This document shows, piece by piece, positions 1 to 7,821 of a stretch of DNA of 64,000 nt (positions are counted from its first letter, which is position 1; the number at the start of each line of letters is the position of its first letter). Below the pieces are notes generated by a model. It did no database searches. It was not told the DNA's origin and saw nothing but the letters and a program-made list of their open reading frames with translations. Origin of the DNA: Ruegeria sp. HKCCD8929 (GTDB taxonomy: Bacteria; Pseudomonadota; Alphaproteobacteria; Rhodobacterales; Rhodobacteraceae); contig NZ_WPZY01000004.1 of assembly GCF_013031405.1 (NCBI RefSeq), positions 248,001 to 312,000 of the forward strand, written 5' to 3'. Made by a program: the position numbers and the translations under genes.

Positions 1-1164
1 GGCGCTGTCGGTCAGAACGCCGTTGATCATCGTGTCGCCACCCGCGAAGGCGACCCGGTCGGGGCCGAAAAGATGGCCATGCACCCGGGCGCCGGTTGTC
101 TTGTTCAGCCAGCGTTCAAAGTCTTCGAAAAGGTCGGAAAACCCCTGAAAAACCGAGTAAGGCTGCGCCGTCAGGCCGTTTTCGTGCCCCTTGCGCGGGA
201 ACCGGCTCTGCATGCACAGACCGGGCCGGCCGCGTGTCCGGCGTTCGACCGCCTTGCCGAAAACGCGGTCGATCTTGCCGGGATTGGGCTCGGCCCGTTT
301 CATTGCGTGCGCCTCGTCGGTCATAAAGGCCTGATACAGCCGGTCGGCGCGCGGCCAGATCTTGCGTGCAACAAAACAGTCGGACCGGCGCAGCAGCTGC
401 AGGTGATCGTCGTAGAAAACATGGGGTTTGCCCTGATAGTCGAACTTGGACAGGGTCAGGGATCGGCTTTCGATATTCGCGGAATAGAGCCTTGCGAGGG
501 TCTGATAATAGCTTTCGTCGGGGATCCACACCCGCCGGAAATAGCGGTCATAGGTCTTGCGCCGCGGGTCCTGCAGGATTGCCGACAAGGTCTGCCGGGT
601 CAGGCACCACCATTGGCTGCCCATATGCGGAACCAGCCCCTCGGGGATGCGGCGCCGGACGCGCAGGCGCCGTTGCAGGCGGACATAAGCGTCGAACAGC
701 TTTCGCTGCCGTTTCCACGAAAACGGAAACCGCAAGGTAAAGCGCTCGTGGTCCAGCCCGCCAACGGTCCAGGGCACGTCTGCCGTTGCCGCGCTCTCGA
801 TGAAGTCGGTATGAGGGCGGGCATCGAGATAGTCGATCAGCTCACGCACGGGTCTGAGCGGCAGGCACGAGCCCGAGGCGAGATAGACGTGACGCACGTC
901 CGGATAGTTTTCGAGCAACTGTTCCGAGGCGGATTGCGACGCCGCCACGATCCCCCAGCCGCCCCATTCACAGCGATGGCGCTGCGAAAAGGTAATGAGC
1001 GGATCGCTGGCGCAGGACCGGACAAATGCGTCATTGATAATCTTGGGGACGTTCCTGTCCACGTGGATGACCACCGGGCATCCCGAAGCGGTCCAGTGAC
1101 GCGCCACCTGTTCGGCCCGTTCGAGCGCCGTATGGACCAGCATGACAACCCCCACCGCGCTCAT
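1..1164 (-). CDS. GT14-like (DUF5928) beta-1,6-N-acetylglucosaminyltransferase, 3' end outside window
   Basis: Predicted glycosyltransferase of the core-2/I-branching (GT14) type seen in Roseobacters, probably decorating a surface polysaccharide. The 388 codons in the window are open throughout and lack only the C-terminus. Visible family features are the N-terminal VVMLVHTALERAEQVARHW stretch, VVIHVDRN near residue 34, a WGGWGIVAASQ segment, and HVYLASGSCLPLRP, the position where GT14 enzymes carry their S/G-rich nucleotide-sugar site. The ATG at 1164 overlaps the stop of the upstream GT2-like gene in an ATGA, so the two are translationally coupled. A long open frame on the opposite strand is a shadow of this gene. 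The family is recognised from sequence; acceptor and sugar are unknown. Confidence 0.8.
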   Translation of the reverse strand, partial: MSAVGVVMLVHTALERAEQVARHWTASGCPVVIHVDRNVPKIINDAFVRSCASDPLITFSQRHRCEWGGWGIVAASQSASEQLLENYPDVRHVYLASGSCLPLRPVRELIDYLDARPHTDFIESAATADVPWTVGGLDHERFTLRFPFSWKRQRKLFDAYVRLQRRLRVRRRIPEGLVPHMGSQWWCLTRQTLSAILQDPRRKTYDRYFRRVWIPDESYYQTLARLYSANIESRSLTLSKFDYQGKPHVFYDDHLQLLRRSDCFVARKIWPRADRLYQAFMTDEAHAMKRAEPNPGKIDRVFGKAVERRTRGRPGLCMQSRFPRKGHENGLTAQPYSVFQGFSDLFEDFERWLNKTTGARVHGHLFGPDRVAFAGGDTMINGVLTDSA

Positions 1165-2189
1165 GCCCAGTTCCCCTTGGACATCAGCCCCAATATCTCA
1201 AGCTGACGCCAGTTGATGTATTTTTCGGACCATTTGCTCCAGAATACCGGCTGTTCACGCAGTTTCTGCGCATAAGCCTTGTACTCGGAGGACGCGGCAT
1301 AGTGCTGATTGCGCGCCAGCTCCTCCTCGGCCTTGGCGCTGAACGTGTCGATGAGCTTGGTGTGCAGCAACACGCCGCTGGCCTTTTCGCCGCCGGTTTC
1401 GTCATAGACCTGGTTCAGCCCGCGCGGCAGCAGCGCGTGGGTCGAGCTGACATAGGCATAGCGGCGATCCCACCGGACCAACGGGATCTTGTTGAGCGCC
1501 GGCGCCTTTTTCGGGTTGTCCGAAAAGAACATCCGGCAACGGGGGCCACCTTGGATCCAGAGGTTCCCGTAGGCGTGGTTCTTGCTGATCGTATAGTTGC
1601 CTGAATCGAACCAGTTGGCGATTTCCAGCGGGTTCTGCCCTTCGCGATACGGGGTCTCGTCGATCCGGCCCTTGGGATAAACGTCGACCAGCATCGAGCT
1701 GAAGCTGCGCACGCCGATATTGTCCAGCCAGTCGGTCAGGGCCTGAACGGGTCTGGAGTCGCAAAACGGATAAACCAGGAACTCATCTGGGTCGATGGTC
1801 AGCGTCCAGTGGCCATGCGCATATGTCCGCAACAGGTAATTCGTCCAATCGACGCCGTATGTGGCCCGCTTGTAGCTTTTGTTCGAATACCAGACCGAGA
1901 CGTCCGGGTGCGAGCCGAGGAACTCCAGGGTTCCGTCATCGCTGTCATTGTCGATGAACAGAAAATGGTCGATGCCCAGGTCGCGGTAGTAGCGCAGGAA
2001 GTAGGGCAGCCGGATCTTTTCGTTGCGCACCGTGCTGACAAGCAGGACGTCGTTGGGCTTGATAGCGGCAGTGTTGTTGCGGACGGAAACCAGATCCTTG
2101 GACCGGCGCAAACATCTTATGATGCGGCGCTTGCGCCGCAACCTCATACGATAAGAGTCCCACAGGCTCACGTGGCGATCCAACCTCAA
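1161..2189 (-). CDS. glycosyltransferase family 2-like protein (Glyco_tranf_2_4 type)
   Basis: 342 aa, likely a cytoplasmic or membrane-peripheral glycosyltransferase with a GT-A fold. Visible motifs are VRNEKIRLPYFLRYYRDLG (about 54-72), the nucleotide-binding FIDNDSDDGT (78-87), and DPDEFLVY (133-140), which stands where GT-A enzymes have the metal-binding DxD. There is no signal peptide; the first 30 residues are very basic. It is a paralogue of the protein at 2350-3390, sharing the same motif order and the shared LNKIPLVRW and KIPLVRW-RRYAYV segments near the C-terminal half. It overlaps the downstream GT14 gene by 4 bases. About 160 bases of AT-rich sequence separate it from the upstream paralogue, so it may have its own promoter. 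Donor and acceptor cannot be told from sequence. Confidence 0.85.
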   Translation of the reverse strand: MRLDRHVSLWDSYRMRLRRKRRIIRCLRRSKDLVSVRNNTAAIKPNDVLLVSTVRNEKIRLPYFLRYYRDLGIDHFLFIDNDSDDGTLEFLGSHPDVSVWYSNKSYKRATYGVDWTNYLLRTYAHGHWTLTIDPDEFLVYPFCDSRPVQALTDWLDNIGVRSFSSMLVDVYPKGRIDETPYREGQNPLEIANWFDSGNYTISKNHAYGNLWIQGGPRCRMFFSDNPKKAPALNKIPLVRWDRRYAYVSSTHALLPRGLNQVYDETGGEKASGVLLHTKLIDTFSAKAEEELARNQHYAASSEYKAYAQKLREQPVFWSKWSEKYINWRQLEILGLMSKGNWA

Positions 2190-2349
2190 ATTACGCGAGC
2201 ACGTCCGGGACCGAGGTCAAGTCAGAGTGGCGCCGGACGAGTAACGCTTTATGTCATTATTTCCTTATTGAAATCAATGAGTATACAACGCGTTAACTGT
2301 AACATGATTCAGACACACACATTTTGATCACAACCTTCAACTCGGAACC

Positions 2350-3390
2350 CTACCAGCCTGCGGAACACATCAACCCCAGCCGCTCCAGGTCTTGCCAGTT
2401 TGAATAGCGCGTCGACGTCGGCACCCACAGATCGGGATCGGCTGATATCCCGTCATAATAGGCGGCAAACTTGTCCGGATCGTGGAAATGCTGTGCCCGT
2501 TTCTTCTCGATTGCCGATTTTCCGACAACCTCGGGCAGGAATTTCGTGTGCAGCAAGACACCAGATGGTGCCTGCCCGAGGGGGCCATCATATTCGTGGT
2601 TCAGGTGGCCGGGCAGGGCCGAGTGGCAGGAATTCACATAGGCGTAACGGCGCGACCACCGAACCAGAGGGATCTTGTTCAGCGTGGGTGAGCGGTCAGG
2701 GTCGTCGGCGAAAAACATGCGTTCGCGCACACCGCCCTGCACCCAAAGGTTTCCCATCGGCTGTTGCCGCCGCACGCGATAAGGGCCCTTGTCGAACCAG
2801 AAAATCGCCTGAGTAGGGTCTGTTTCTGGATCATAATCCACCGAACTCAATCGGCCCTTGGGGTACAGATCCAGCATATGCGCGCCAAACGCGGTTTGTC
2901 CGCGGCTGCCCAGCCAGCCCGTCAGTTCATGGAGATCGCGGGCGTGGTAGTGGGCGTAGATCAGAAGCTCATCCGCGTCGACCATCAGCGTCCAGTGGCC
3001 GTGGCCATACCGCATCTGCAGCCAGGTCATCCAGTCCAGTCCGAACCGGGCGTCGCGATAGCTGTGGTGGGTTTGCCAGAGCGACACGTCGGGCTGATCG
3101 CGCAGCATCTCGACCGATCCGTCATCGCTGCCGTTGTCCACGATCAGGAAACGGTTGATGCCCAGGCGGCGGTAGTGGCTGAGATACCACGGCAGGCGTG
3201 TGGCCTCGTTGCGCAGGGTGGTAACGGCCAGAATGTCGCCGGGTTCGATCTGCGCGGTGCGGTCCGCCAGCGCGGTCAGGTGGTGACGGCTGCGGAAGGA
3301 CCGCCAGAGCAGGCGCCGCCGCTTCCACCGCAACCGATAGGCGTCGATCCAGCCGATTTGGTGCGCCTGTGCGGTCGAGGGGGCAATCAT
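2350..3390 (-). CDS. glycosyltransferase family 2-like protein (paralogue of 1161-2189)
   Basis: 346 aa. It has the same architecture as its neighbour: LRNEATRLPWYLSHYRRLG (59-77), IVDNGSDDGS (83-92), and DADELLIY (138-145) at the DxD position. The C-terminal half again contains LNKIPLVRWSRRYAYV and HSALPGHLNHEYD. Its ATG lies 6 bases after the galE stop, so it is co-transcribed with galE, kdsB and cysQ upstream. That context (UDP-galactose supply, CMP-Kdo synthesis) points to lipopolysaccharide or capsule assembly. The two tandem paralogues presumably arose by duplication and then diverged. The specific sugar transferred is unknown. Confidence 0.85.
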   Translation of the reverse strand: MIAPSTAQAHQIGWIDAYRLRWKRRRLLWRSFRSRHHLTALADRTAQIEPGDILAVTTLRNEATRLPWYLSHYRRLGINRFLIVDNGSDDGSVEMLRDQPDVSLWQTHHSYRDARFGLDWMTWLQMRYGHGHWTLMVDADELLIYAHYHARDLHELTGWLGSRGQTAFGAHMLDLYPKGRLSSVDYDPETDPTQAIFWFDKGPYRVRRQQPMGNLWVQGGVRERMFFADDPDRSPTLNKIPLVRWSRRYAYVNSCHSALPGHLNHEYDGPLGQAPSGVLLHTKFLPEVVGKSAIEKKRAQHFHDPDKFAAYYDGISADPDLWVPTSTRYSNWQDLERLGLMCSAGW

Positions 3391-3396
3391 TCCGGC

Positions 3397-4380
3397 CTAC
3401 CTGTCGTAATTCCCGTTCTGATGCCAACGCCAGGCGTCGGCGACCATGATCTCGAGCGTCGAGCGTTTCGGGCTCCAGCCCAGTTCGCGCCCGGCGCGGG
3501 TCGAGCCCGAGACCAGCTTGGTGCAATCCCCGGCGCGGCGTGGGCCGATATTATAAGGCACCTCGCGGTTGGTGACCGATTTCGAATGCTCGATCACCTG
3601 CATGACCGAGAAACCGGACCCGGTGCCGAGGTTGAAAACCTGACTGCCCTTGTCTTGCTCCAGCCAGTTCAGACCCAGAACATGGGCATCCACCAGATCG
3701 CAGACATGCACATAGTCGCGGATGCAGGTGCCGTCGGGCGTGTCGTAATCGGTGCCGAATACGGTTAGCGCGTCCCGCTTGCCGTCGATGGCGTCCAGCA
3801 TCAGCGGCACCAGATGGGTCTCGGGGCGGTGGAACTCGCCCACTTCACCCTCGGGGTCGGCGCCCGCCACATTGAAATAGCGAAAGATCACGTGGTTCAG
3901 CCCATGCGCGGCCTCGAAATCGCGCAGGATATCCTCGATCGCGCGTTTCGAGGCGCCATAGGCGTTCAGCGGCTGTTGCGGTGTGGTCTCGTCCAGCACC
4001 ACGTTGTCATGCTCGCCATAGGTGGCGCAGGTCGAGGAGAAGACGAAGTTCAGACACCCTGCCGCCACCGCCGCTTCGATCAAAGACAATGATCCGGTGA
4101 CGTTGTTGGTCCAGTATTTGCCCGGCTCCGACATCGCCTCGCCCACCTGACTGAGGGCGGCGAAATGCATGACGGCGGCGGGCCGGTATTTGGCGAACAC
4201 CTCGTCCAGCCGGGCGCGGTCCAGCAGATCGCCCTGTTCGAACGGGCCGAACTTGACCGCGTCCTGCCAGCCGGTGATCAGGTTATCATAGGTCACCGGC
4301 GTATACCCGGCGGCGGCCAGCGCCTTGCAGGCATGCGACCCGATATAACCGGCGCCACCGGTCACGAGAATGTTCGTCAT
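3397..4380 (-). CDS. galE: UDP-glucose 4-epimerase
   Basis: 327 aa, cytoplasmic NAD-dependent extended short-chain dehydrogenase that interconverts UDP-glucose and UDP-galactose for polysaccharide synthesis. The Rossmann motif GGAGYIG is at 8-14, the catalytic Ser/Thr segment SSTCATYG at 115-122, and the YGASK catalytic pair at Y141/K145. The family signatures GDGTCIRDYVHV-like (PDGTCIRDYVHVCDL) and FNLGTGSGFSV follow. The length is normal for the family (about 330). The start is the ATG at 4380, directly before the Rossmann fold. The frame stays open upstream to 4926, but that stretch is only antisense-frame read-through of kdsB. It lies 77 bases downstream of kdsB and 6 bases upstream of the next glycosyltransferase. 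Confidence 0.97.
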   Translation of the reverse strand: MTNILVTGGAGYIGSHACKALAAAGYTPVTYDNLITGWQDAVKFGPFEQGDLLDRARLDEVFAKYRPAAVMHFAALSQVGEAMSEPGKYWTNNVTGSLSLIEAAVAAGCLNFVFSSTCATYGEHDNVVLDETTPQQPLNAYGASKRAIEDILRDFEAAHGLNHVIFRYFNVAGADPEGEVGEFHRPETHLVPLMLDAIDGKRDALTVFGTDYDTPDGTCIRDYVHVCDLVDAHVLGLNWLEQDKGSQVFNLGTGSGFSVMQVIEHSKSVTNREVPYNIGPRRAGDCTKLVSGSTRAGRELGWSPKRSTLEIMVADAWRWHQNGNYDR

Positions 4381-4457
4381 CAAACGCTCCGCGCTTTCAT
4401 GTGGATTTGCGCCCTGTCTACGCGTCCCGCGATCTGTGGGAAATGGGGAAATTCGTC

Positions 4458-5258
4458 TTAGTCGAGCCCCATCGCGGCCATCATCGTCTCGATCTTGGGC
4501 ACGTCGTGGGGGTTGTTCAGTTCCCAGAACTGGCGGCCCCTTGCCTCGACCTCGACACACAGGACCTTGCGGCCGTTTTCCATGAAGCGCAGCTGTTCCA
4601 GCCCTTCGAGCGTTTCCAGCGGACCGGTGGGCCATGTGGGATAGGCGGCCAGCGAGTCGGCGCGGGTGGCATAGACGCCGACATGGTGGAACACCGGGGT
4701 CGGGTCGGCATCGGCATAGGTGTCCGAGGTGAAGGGGATCACCTCTTTCGAGAAATAAAGCGCGCTGTGATCGGCGGCGAACACGGCGGTGGTGCCGCCC
4801 ACCCGCCCGTGTTTGCGGTCGTTCAGAAACCCGTTCAGGGCGGCGCCGTCGCAGCGCAGCACCGGTGTGGCGACGCCCGCGTCCGGTGCGGCGCGCAGAC
4901 CGGTGATCAGATCTTCGACGAACCAATGCGGGGTCAGCGGTGCGTCCCCTTGCAGGTTCACCACGATCTCGTACCCGCCGCCCAGAGCTTCATGTGCTTC
5001 GGCGCAGCGCTCGGTGCCGTTGGTGCAGGTGTCCGAGGTCATCACCACCTCGGCGCCGAAGCCCTCGGCCACGTCGCGGATGCGGTCATCGTCGGTTGCC
5101 ACCACCACCCGGTCCACGCCCGAAACCGCCATGGCGGCGCGCCACGAGCGTTCGATCAGGGTCTGAGACTGGCCACTTGCACCGGTCAGCGGTACCAGCG
5201 GCTTACCGGGATAACGGGTCGAGGCATAGCGGGCGGGGATGGCGATCAGAACGGACAT
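4458..5258 (-). CDS. kdsB: 3-deoxy-manno-octulosonate cytidylyltransferase
   Basis: 266 aa. It activates Kdo with CTP to give CMP-Kdo, the donor for the lipopolysaccharide inner core, in the cytoplasm. The N-terminal signature IPARYASTRYPGKPL (7-21) is that of the KdsB/NeuA nucleotidyltransferase fold. NLQGDAPL and the C-terminal LRFMENG-KVLCVEV stretch are also typical. The ATG at 5258 shares one base with the cysQ stop (TGATG), so the pair is translationally coupled. Length matches the family (about 250). Its position between cysQ and galE/glycosyltransferases supports an envelope role. Confidence 0.95.
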   Translation of the reverse strand: MSVLIAIPARYASTRYPGKPLVPLTGASGQSQTLIERSWRAAMAVSGVDRVVVATDDDRIRDVAEGFGAEVVMTSDTCTNGTERCAEAHEALGGGYEIVVNLQGDAPLTPHWFVEDLITGLRAAPDAGVATPVLRCDGAALNGFLNDRKHGRVGGTTAVFAADHSALYFSKEVIPFTSDTYADADPTPVFHHVGVYATRADSLAAYPTWPTGPLETLEGLEQLRFMENGRKVLCVEVEARGRQFWELNNPHDVPKIETMMAAMGLD

Positions 5259-6055
5259 CAGGCCTCCTTGAGATCAACGCCGGGGGCGTAGGCGATGAAG
5301 AACGGGTTGGCGTAGCCGTCCTTGCCATAAGTCAGTGGCTGGTGATTGTCGAAGCGCACGACATCGCCGCCTGCACCTGCCAGAACGGCGTGGCCCGCGG
5401 CGGTGTCCCACTCCATGGTGCGGCCCACGCGGGGGTAGAGGTCGGCCTCACCGGTTGCGACAAGGCAGAATTTCAGGGACGATCCGGCGCTCTTGCTGTC
5501 CTGCACCTGGTATTTGCCAATATAGTCGTCGGTTGCCTGATCGCGGTGCGATTTCGAGGCCACCACCAGCAGCGCGCCATTGTCGGGCTGCGAGACCGAG
5601 ATCGGGGTCAGGTCGCCCGGCGCCTCCTTGTCGAGCGCCCCGGATTCCTCGACCGAGCGGCCATCGGCCCGGGTATAGAACATGCGGCCCTTGGCAGGCG
5701 CATAGACCACGCCACGCGTCGGCGTGCCGTTTTCCACCAGCGCGATATTGACGGTGAAATCGCCGCGGCGGTTGATGAATTCCTTGGTACCATCCAGCGG
5801 GTCGACGATCAGAAAGGTGTCGCCGGATTGCGCGTGCGAGGCTGCCTGTTCCTCGGTGATCAGCAGAACGTCGGGAAACGCCGCGCGCAGACCCGCCGAG
5901 ATCAGCGCATCGGCGGCCTCATCCGCTTCGGTCACCGGGCTGGCGTCGGATTTGGACTTTACCTCGAAATCGTCGGAATTGTAGATCTCCATGATCCGGT
6001 CACCAGCCTCAAGCGCCAGACGCCGGATAACGGGAATAAGCTCGTCATAGGTCAA
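5258..6055 (-). CDS. cysQ: 3'(2'),5'-bisphosphate nucleotidase
   Basis: 265 aa from a TTG start. It hydrolyses 3'-phosphoadenosine 5'-phosphate to AMP, recycling the by-product of sulfation and sulfate assimilation. It belongs to the inositol monophosphatase-like, Mg-dependent, Li-sensitive family. Metal-site motifs are visible: ITEEQ (66-70), DPLDGTKEF (85-93), and the C-terminal MEWDTAAGHAVL. The frame runs open to an ATG at 6130, giving 25 extra residues. The TTG at 6055 has GGAG about nine bases upstream and puts TYDELIPVIRRLALEAG at the N-terminus as in relatives, so I prefer it. It is first in the leftward envelope operon, coupled to kdsB. A divergent promoter region of about 120 bases separates it from the ABC permease. 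Confidence 0.9.
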   Translation of the reverse strand: MTYDELIPVIRRLALEAGDRIMEIYNSDDFEVKSKSDASPVTEADEAADALISAGLRAAFPDVLLITEEQAASHAQSGDTFLIVDPLDGTKEFINRRGDFTVNIALVENGTPTRGVVYAPAKGRMFYTRADGRSVEESGALDKEAPGDLTPISVSQPDNGALLVVASKSHRDQATDDYIGKYQVQDSKSAGSSLKFCLVATGEADLYPRVGRTMEWDTAAGHAVLAGAGGDVVRFDNHQPLTYGKDGYANPFFIAYAPGVDLKEA

Positions 6056-6176
6056 AAAATTGCTCCGATCCTGTGCTTTGTTGATCTGTGCCTTTGGCGA
6101 ACTTATGCTTTGCCGGAAACGGAACGGCAAGAATTCCGTGCCAGTTTTCGGGCCCTGATGCAGGATAGACCACGAC

Positions 6177-6998
6177 GTGTTTCGCTATAGACAGCATAGA
6201 TCATTGGCGAGCGGTGCCGTCACGATGGGAGAGCTTATCTTTCACTCCATCGTGCGTAGTGTGCGGTCACGGCATAACAACGCCTTTCTGGCGCTTGGTC
6301 AGAATGTGCTGCAGGCCCTGATCTTTGTCGGGATATTCTACCTTTTGTTCCTGATCATGGGGCTGCGGAGCGCGGCGGTGCGCGGCGACTTCCTGCTCTA
6401 CATCATGTCCGGCATCTTCCTGTTCATGTGCCACATCCGGTCCGTTGGCGCGGTTGCCGGTGCCGAGGGGCCCACCAGCCCGATGATGAAACACGCGCCG
6501 ATGAACACCGTGATCGCGATCATCGCAGCCGCACTTGGGGCGTTGTACACCCAGGTTCTGACGATGCTGCTGATCCTGTTTTTCTATCACACCGCATTCA
6601 CACCGATTGAGATTGCCGATCCTGTTGGCGCATTCAGCATGCTGCTGCTGGCGTGGTTCACTGGCTGCGCGGTCGGCATGGTCTTTCTGGCAATAAAACC
6701 CTGGGCGCCCAATACGGTCGGGATCATGAGCACGCTTTACCAGCGCGCGAACATGATTGCGTCGGGCAAGATGTTCCTTGCAAACACCCTGCCGCCGACC
6801 ATGCTGGCCATGTTCGACTGGAACCCGTTGTTTCACGCCATCGACCAGTGCCGGGGCTTTGTGTTCCGCAACTATTTCCCGCGCAACAGCAGTTGGGAAT
6901 ATGCGCTGTGGGTCGGGATCATATTGCTGATGATCGGGCTGATGGGCGAGTTCTATACCCGCCGTCAGGTATCGAACAGCTGGTTTGCCCGCCGCTGA
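6177..6998 (+). CDS. ABC-2 type transporter permease (capsule/LPS export, KpsM-like)
   Basis: 273 aa integral membrane protein with about six hydrophobic segments. They include ones near 33-50 (ALIFVGIFYLLFLIMGL), 62-75, 105-130, 140-165 and 240-260. The C-terminal DWNPLFHAIDQCRGFVFRNYFPRNSSWEYAL is the typical end of polysaccharide-export ABC-2 permeases. It would form the membrane channel that exports a polysaccharide, powered by an ATPase that is not in this window. The GTG start at 6177 has AGGA about nine bases upstream; the ATG at 6225 (MGELIFHS) is an alternative. It lies divergent from cysQ-kdsB-galE, which fits a role in surface-glycan export. The substrate is unknown. Confidence 0.8.
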   Translation: MFRYRQHRSLASGAVTMGELIFHSIVRSVRSRHNNAFLALGQNVLQALIFVGIFYLLFLIMGLRSAAVRGDFLLYIMSGIFLFMCHIRSVGAVAGAEGPTSPMMKHAPMNTVIAIIAAALGALYTQVLTMLLILFFYHTAFTPIEIADPVGAFSMLLLAWFTGCAVGMVFLAIKPWAPNTVGIMSTLYQRANMIASGKMFLANTLPPTMLAMFDWNPLFHAIDQCRGFVFRNYFPRNSSWEYALWVGIILLMIGLMGEFYTRRQVSNSWFARR

Positions 6999-7004
6999 CC
7001 GGGC

Positions 7005-7607
7005 TCAGGTCACGACGCGCAATGTCAGGTTGATGCGGCCCCCCTTGGGCAGCAGCTTCGACGATTTGAACCGGATCCGGTCCACACCGTGATAGATCAG
7101 CCGCGCTGGTCCTCCCATCATCAGCACATCGCCCGAATTGAGCCAGACCGATTCCGTCTTGCCGCCGCGCGTGGTGCTGCCGAGGCGGAACAGCGCGTCA
7201 TCGCCCAGCGACACCGACAGGACCGGCCACGAGAAATCGGCCTCGTCCCGGTCCTGATGCATCCCCATGCGCGTGTCCTCGCCGTAATAATTGATCAGGC
7301 AGCAATCCGGCGCCCGCTCCAGCCCGGTGACATCCGACCAGATCGACAGGATTTGCTCTGGAATGCCCGGCCAGACCACGCCCTTGGGATGCTGCGGCTC
7401 ATAGCGATAGCCCTTGCGGTCCGACACCCAGCCGAACGCCCCGGCCGAGGTCATGCGCACCGACATGGTCTTGCCGCTGGCGGTGGTGGGCGAAAACAGG
7501 GGCGCGGCCTTCAGAATCGGGCGCAATGCCTCGATCAGCCCGGCCTGCGCCGCGCCGTCCAGATAGCCTTTGCGGATCTCGACACCCCGCACAACCAGCC
7601 GAGTCAT
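7005..7607 (-). CDS. alkB: alkylated-DNA repair dioxygenase
   Basis: 200 aa Fe(II)/2-oxoglutarate dioxygenase that oxidatively demethylates 1-methyladenine and 3-methylcytosine in DNA. The metal triad is visible as H117-x-D119 (MHQDRDE) and H173 (YHGVDR). The 2-oxoglutarate-binding RxxxxxR is R191-R197 (RINLTLR). NYYGEDTRMGMHQD is the family signature and length matches E. coli AlkB. The start is the ATG at 7607, preceded by GGAAATGAAAC; an in-frame start at 7643 would add 12 residues without better support. It is convergent with the ABC permease (6 bases between stops) and divergent from dnaK. No ada gene is adjacent. Confidence 0.95.
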   Translation of the reverse strand: MTRLVVRGVEIRKGYLDGAAQAGLIEALRPILKAAPLFSPTTASGKTMSVRMTSAGAFGWVSDRKGYRYEPQHPKGVVWPGIPEQILSIWSDVTGLERAPDCCLINYYGEDTRMGMHQDRDEADFSWPVLSVSLGDDALFRLGSTTRGGKTESVWLNSGDVLMMGGPARLIYHGVDRIRFKSSKLLPKGGRINLTLRVVT

Positions 7608-7681
7608 CGTTTCATTTCCGATTCCTTGCCAAACCCTTGTCAAAAAGGTCGCAGATTCCCGAAAACCCGCAATTCACGATG

Positions 7682-7710
7682 CTTGCAGGCCCCCTTTCAG
7701 ACCCCTATAT
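7682..7710 (+). promoter_or_regulatory. RpoH (sigma-32) type heat-shock promoter for dnaKJ
   Basis: CTTG at 7682-7685 and CCTATAT at 7704-7710 are separated by 18 bases. This fits the alphaproteobacterial RpoH pattern CTTG-N17/18-CYTATNT as I recall it. It lies about 110 bases upstream of the dnaK ATG and is the only good match in the intergenic region. That heat-shock sigma factors drive dnaK is known; use of this exact site is an inference. Confidence 0.65.
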
Positions 7711-7821
7711 ACGCCGGGACGCGCGATGGTGTAGTGCTGTCGCGCACCACTGATCGGGGCCGGGATGCCGAAACGGGTTCAGGCCTCGGGACATCGCCTT
7801 GAAGAGAAAGGGATCGAACAC

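Noticed and set aside
3397..4926. galE as a 509-aa protein
   Set aside because: The first 182 residues are read-through of kdsB antisense frame (Arg-rich, no similarity to epimerases). The Rossmann fold starts at ATG 4380.
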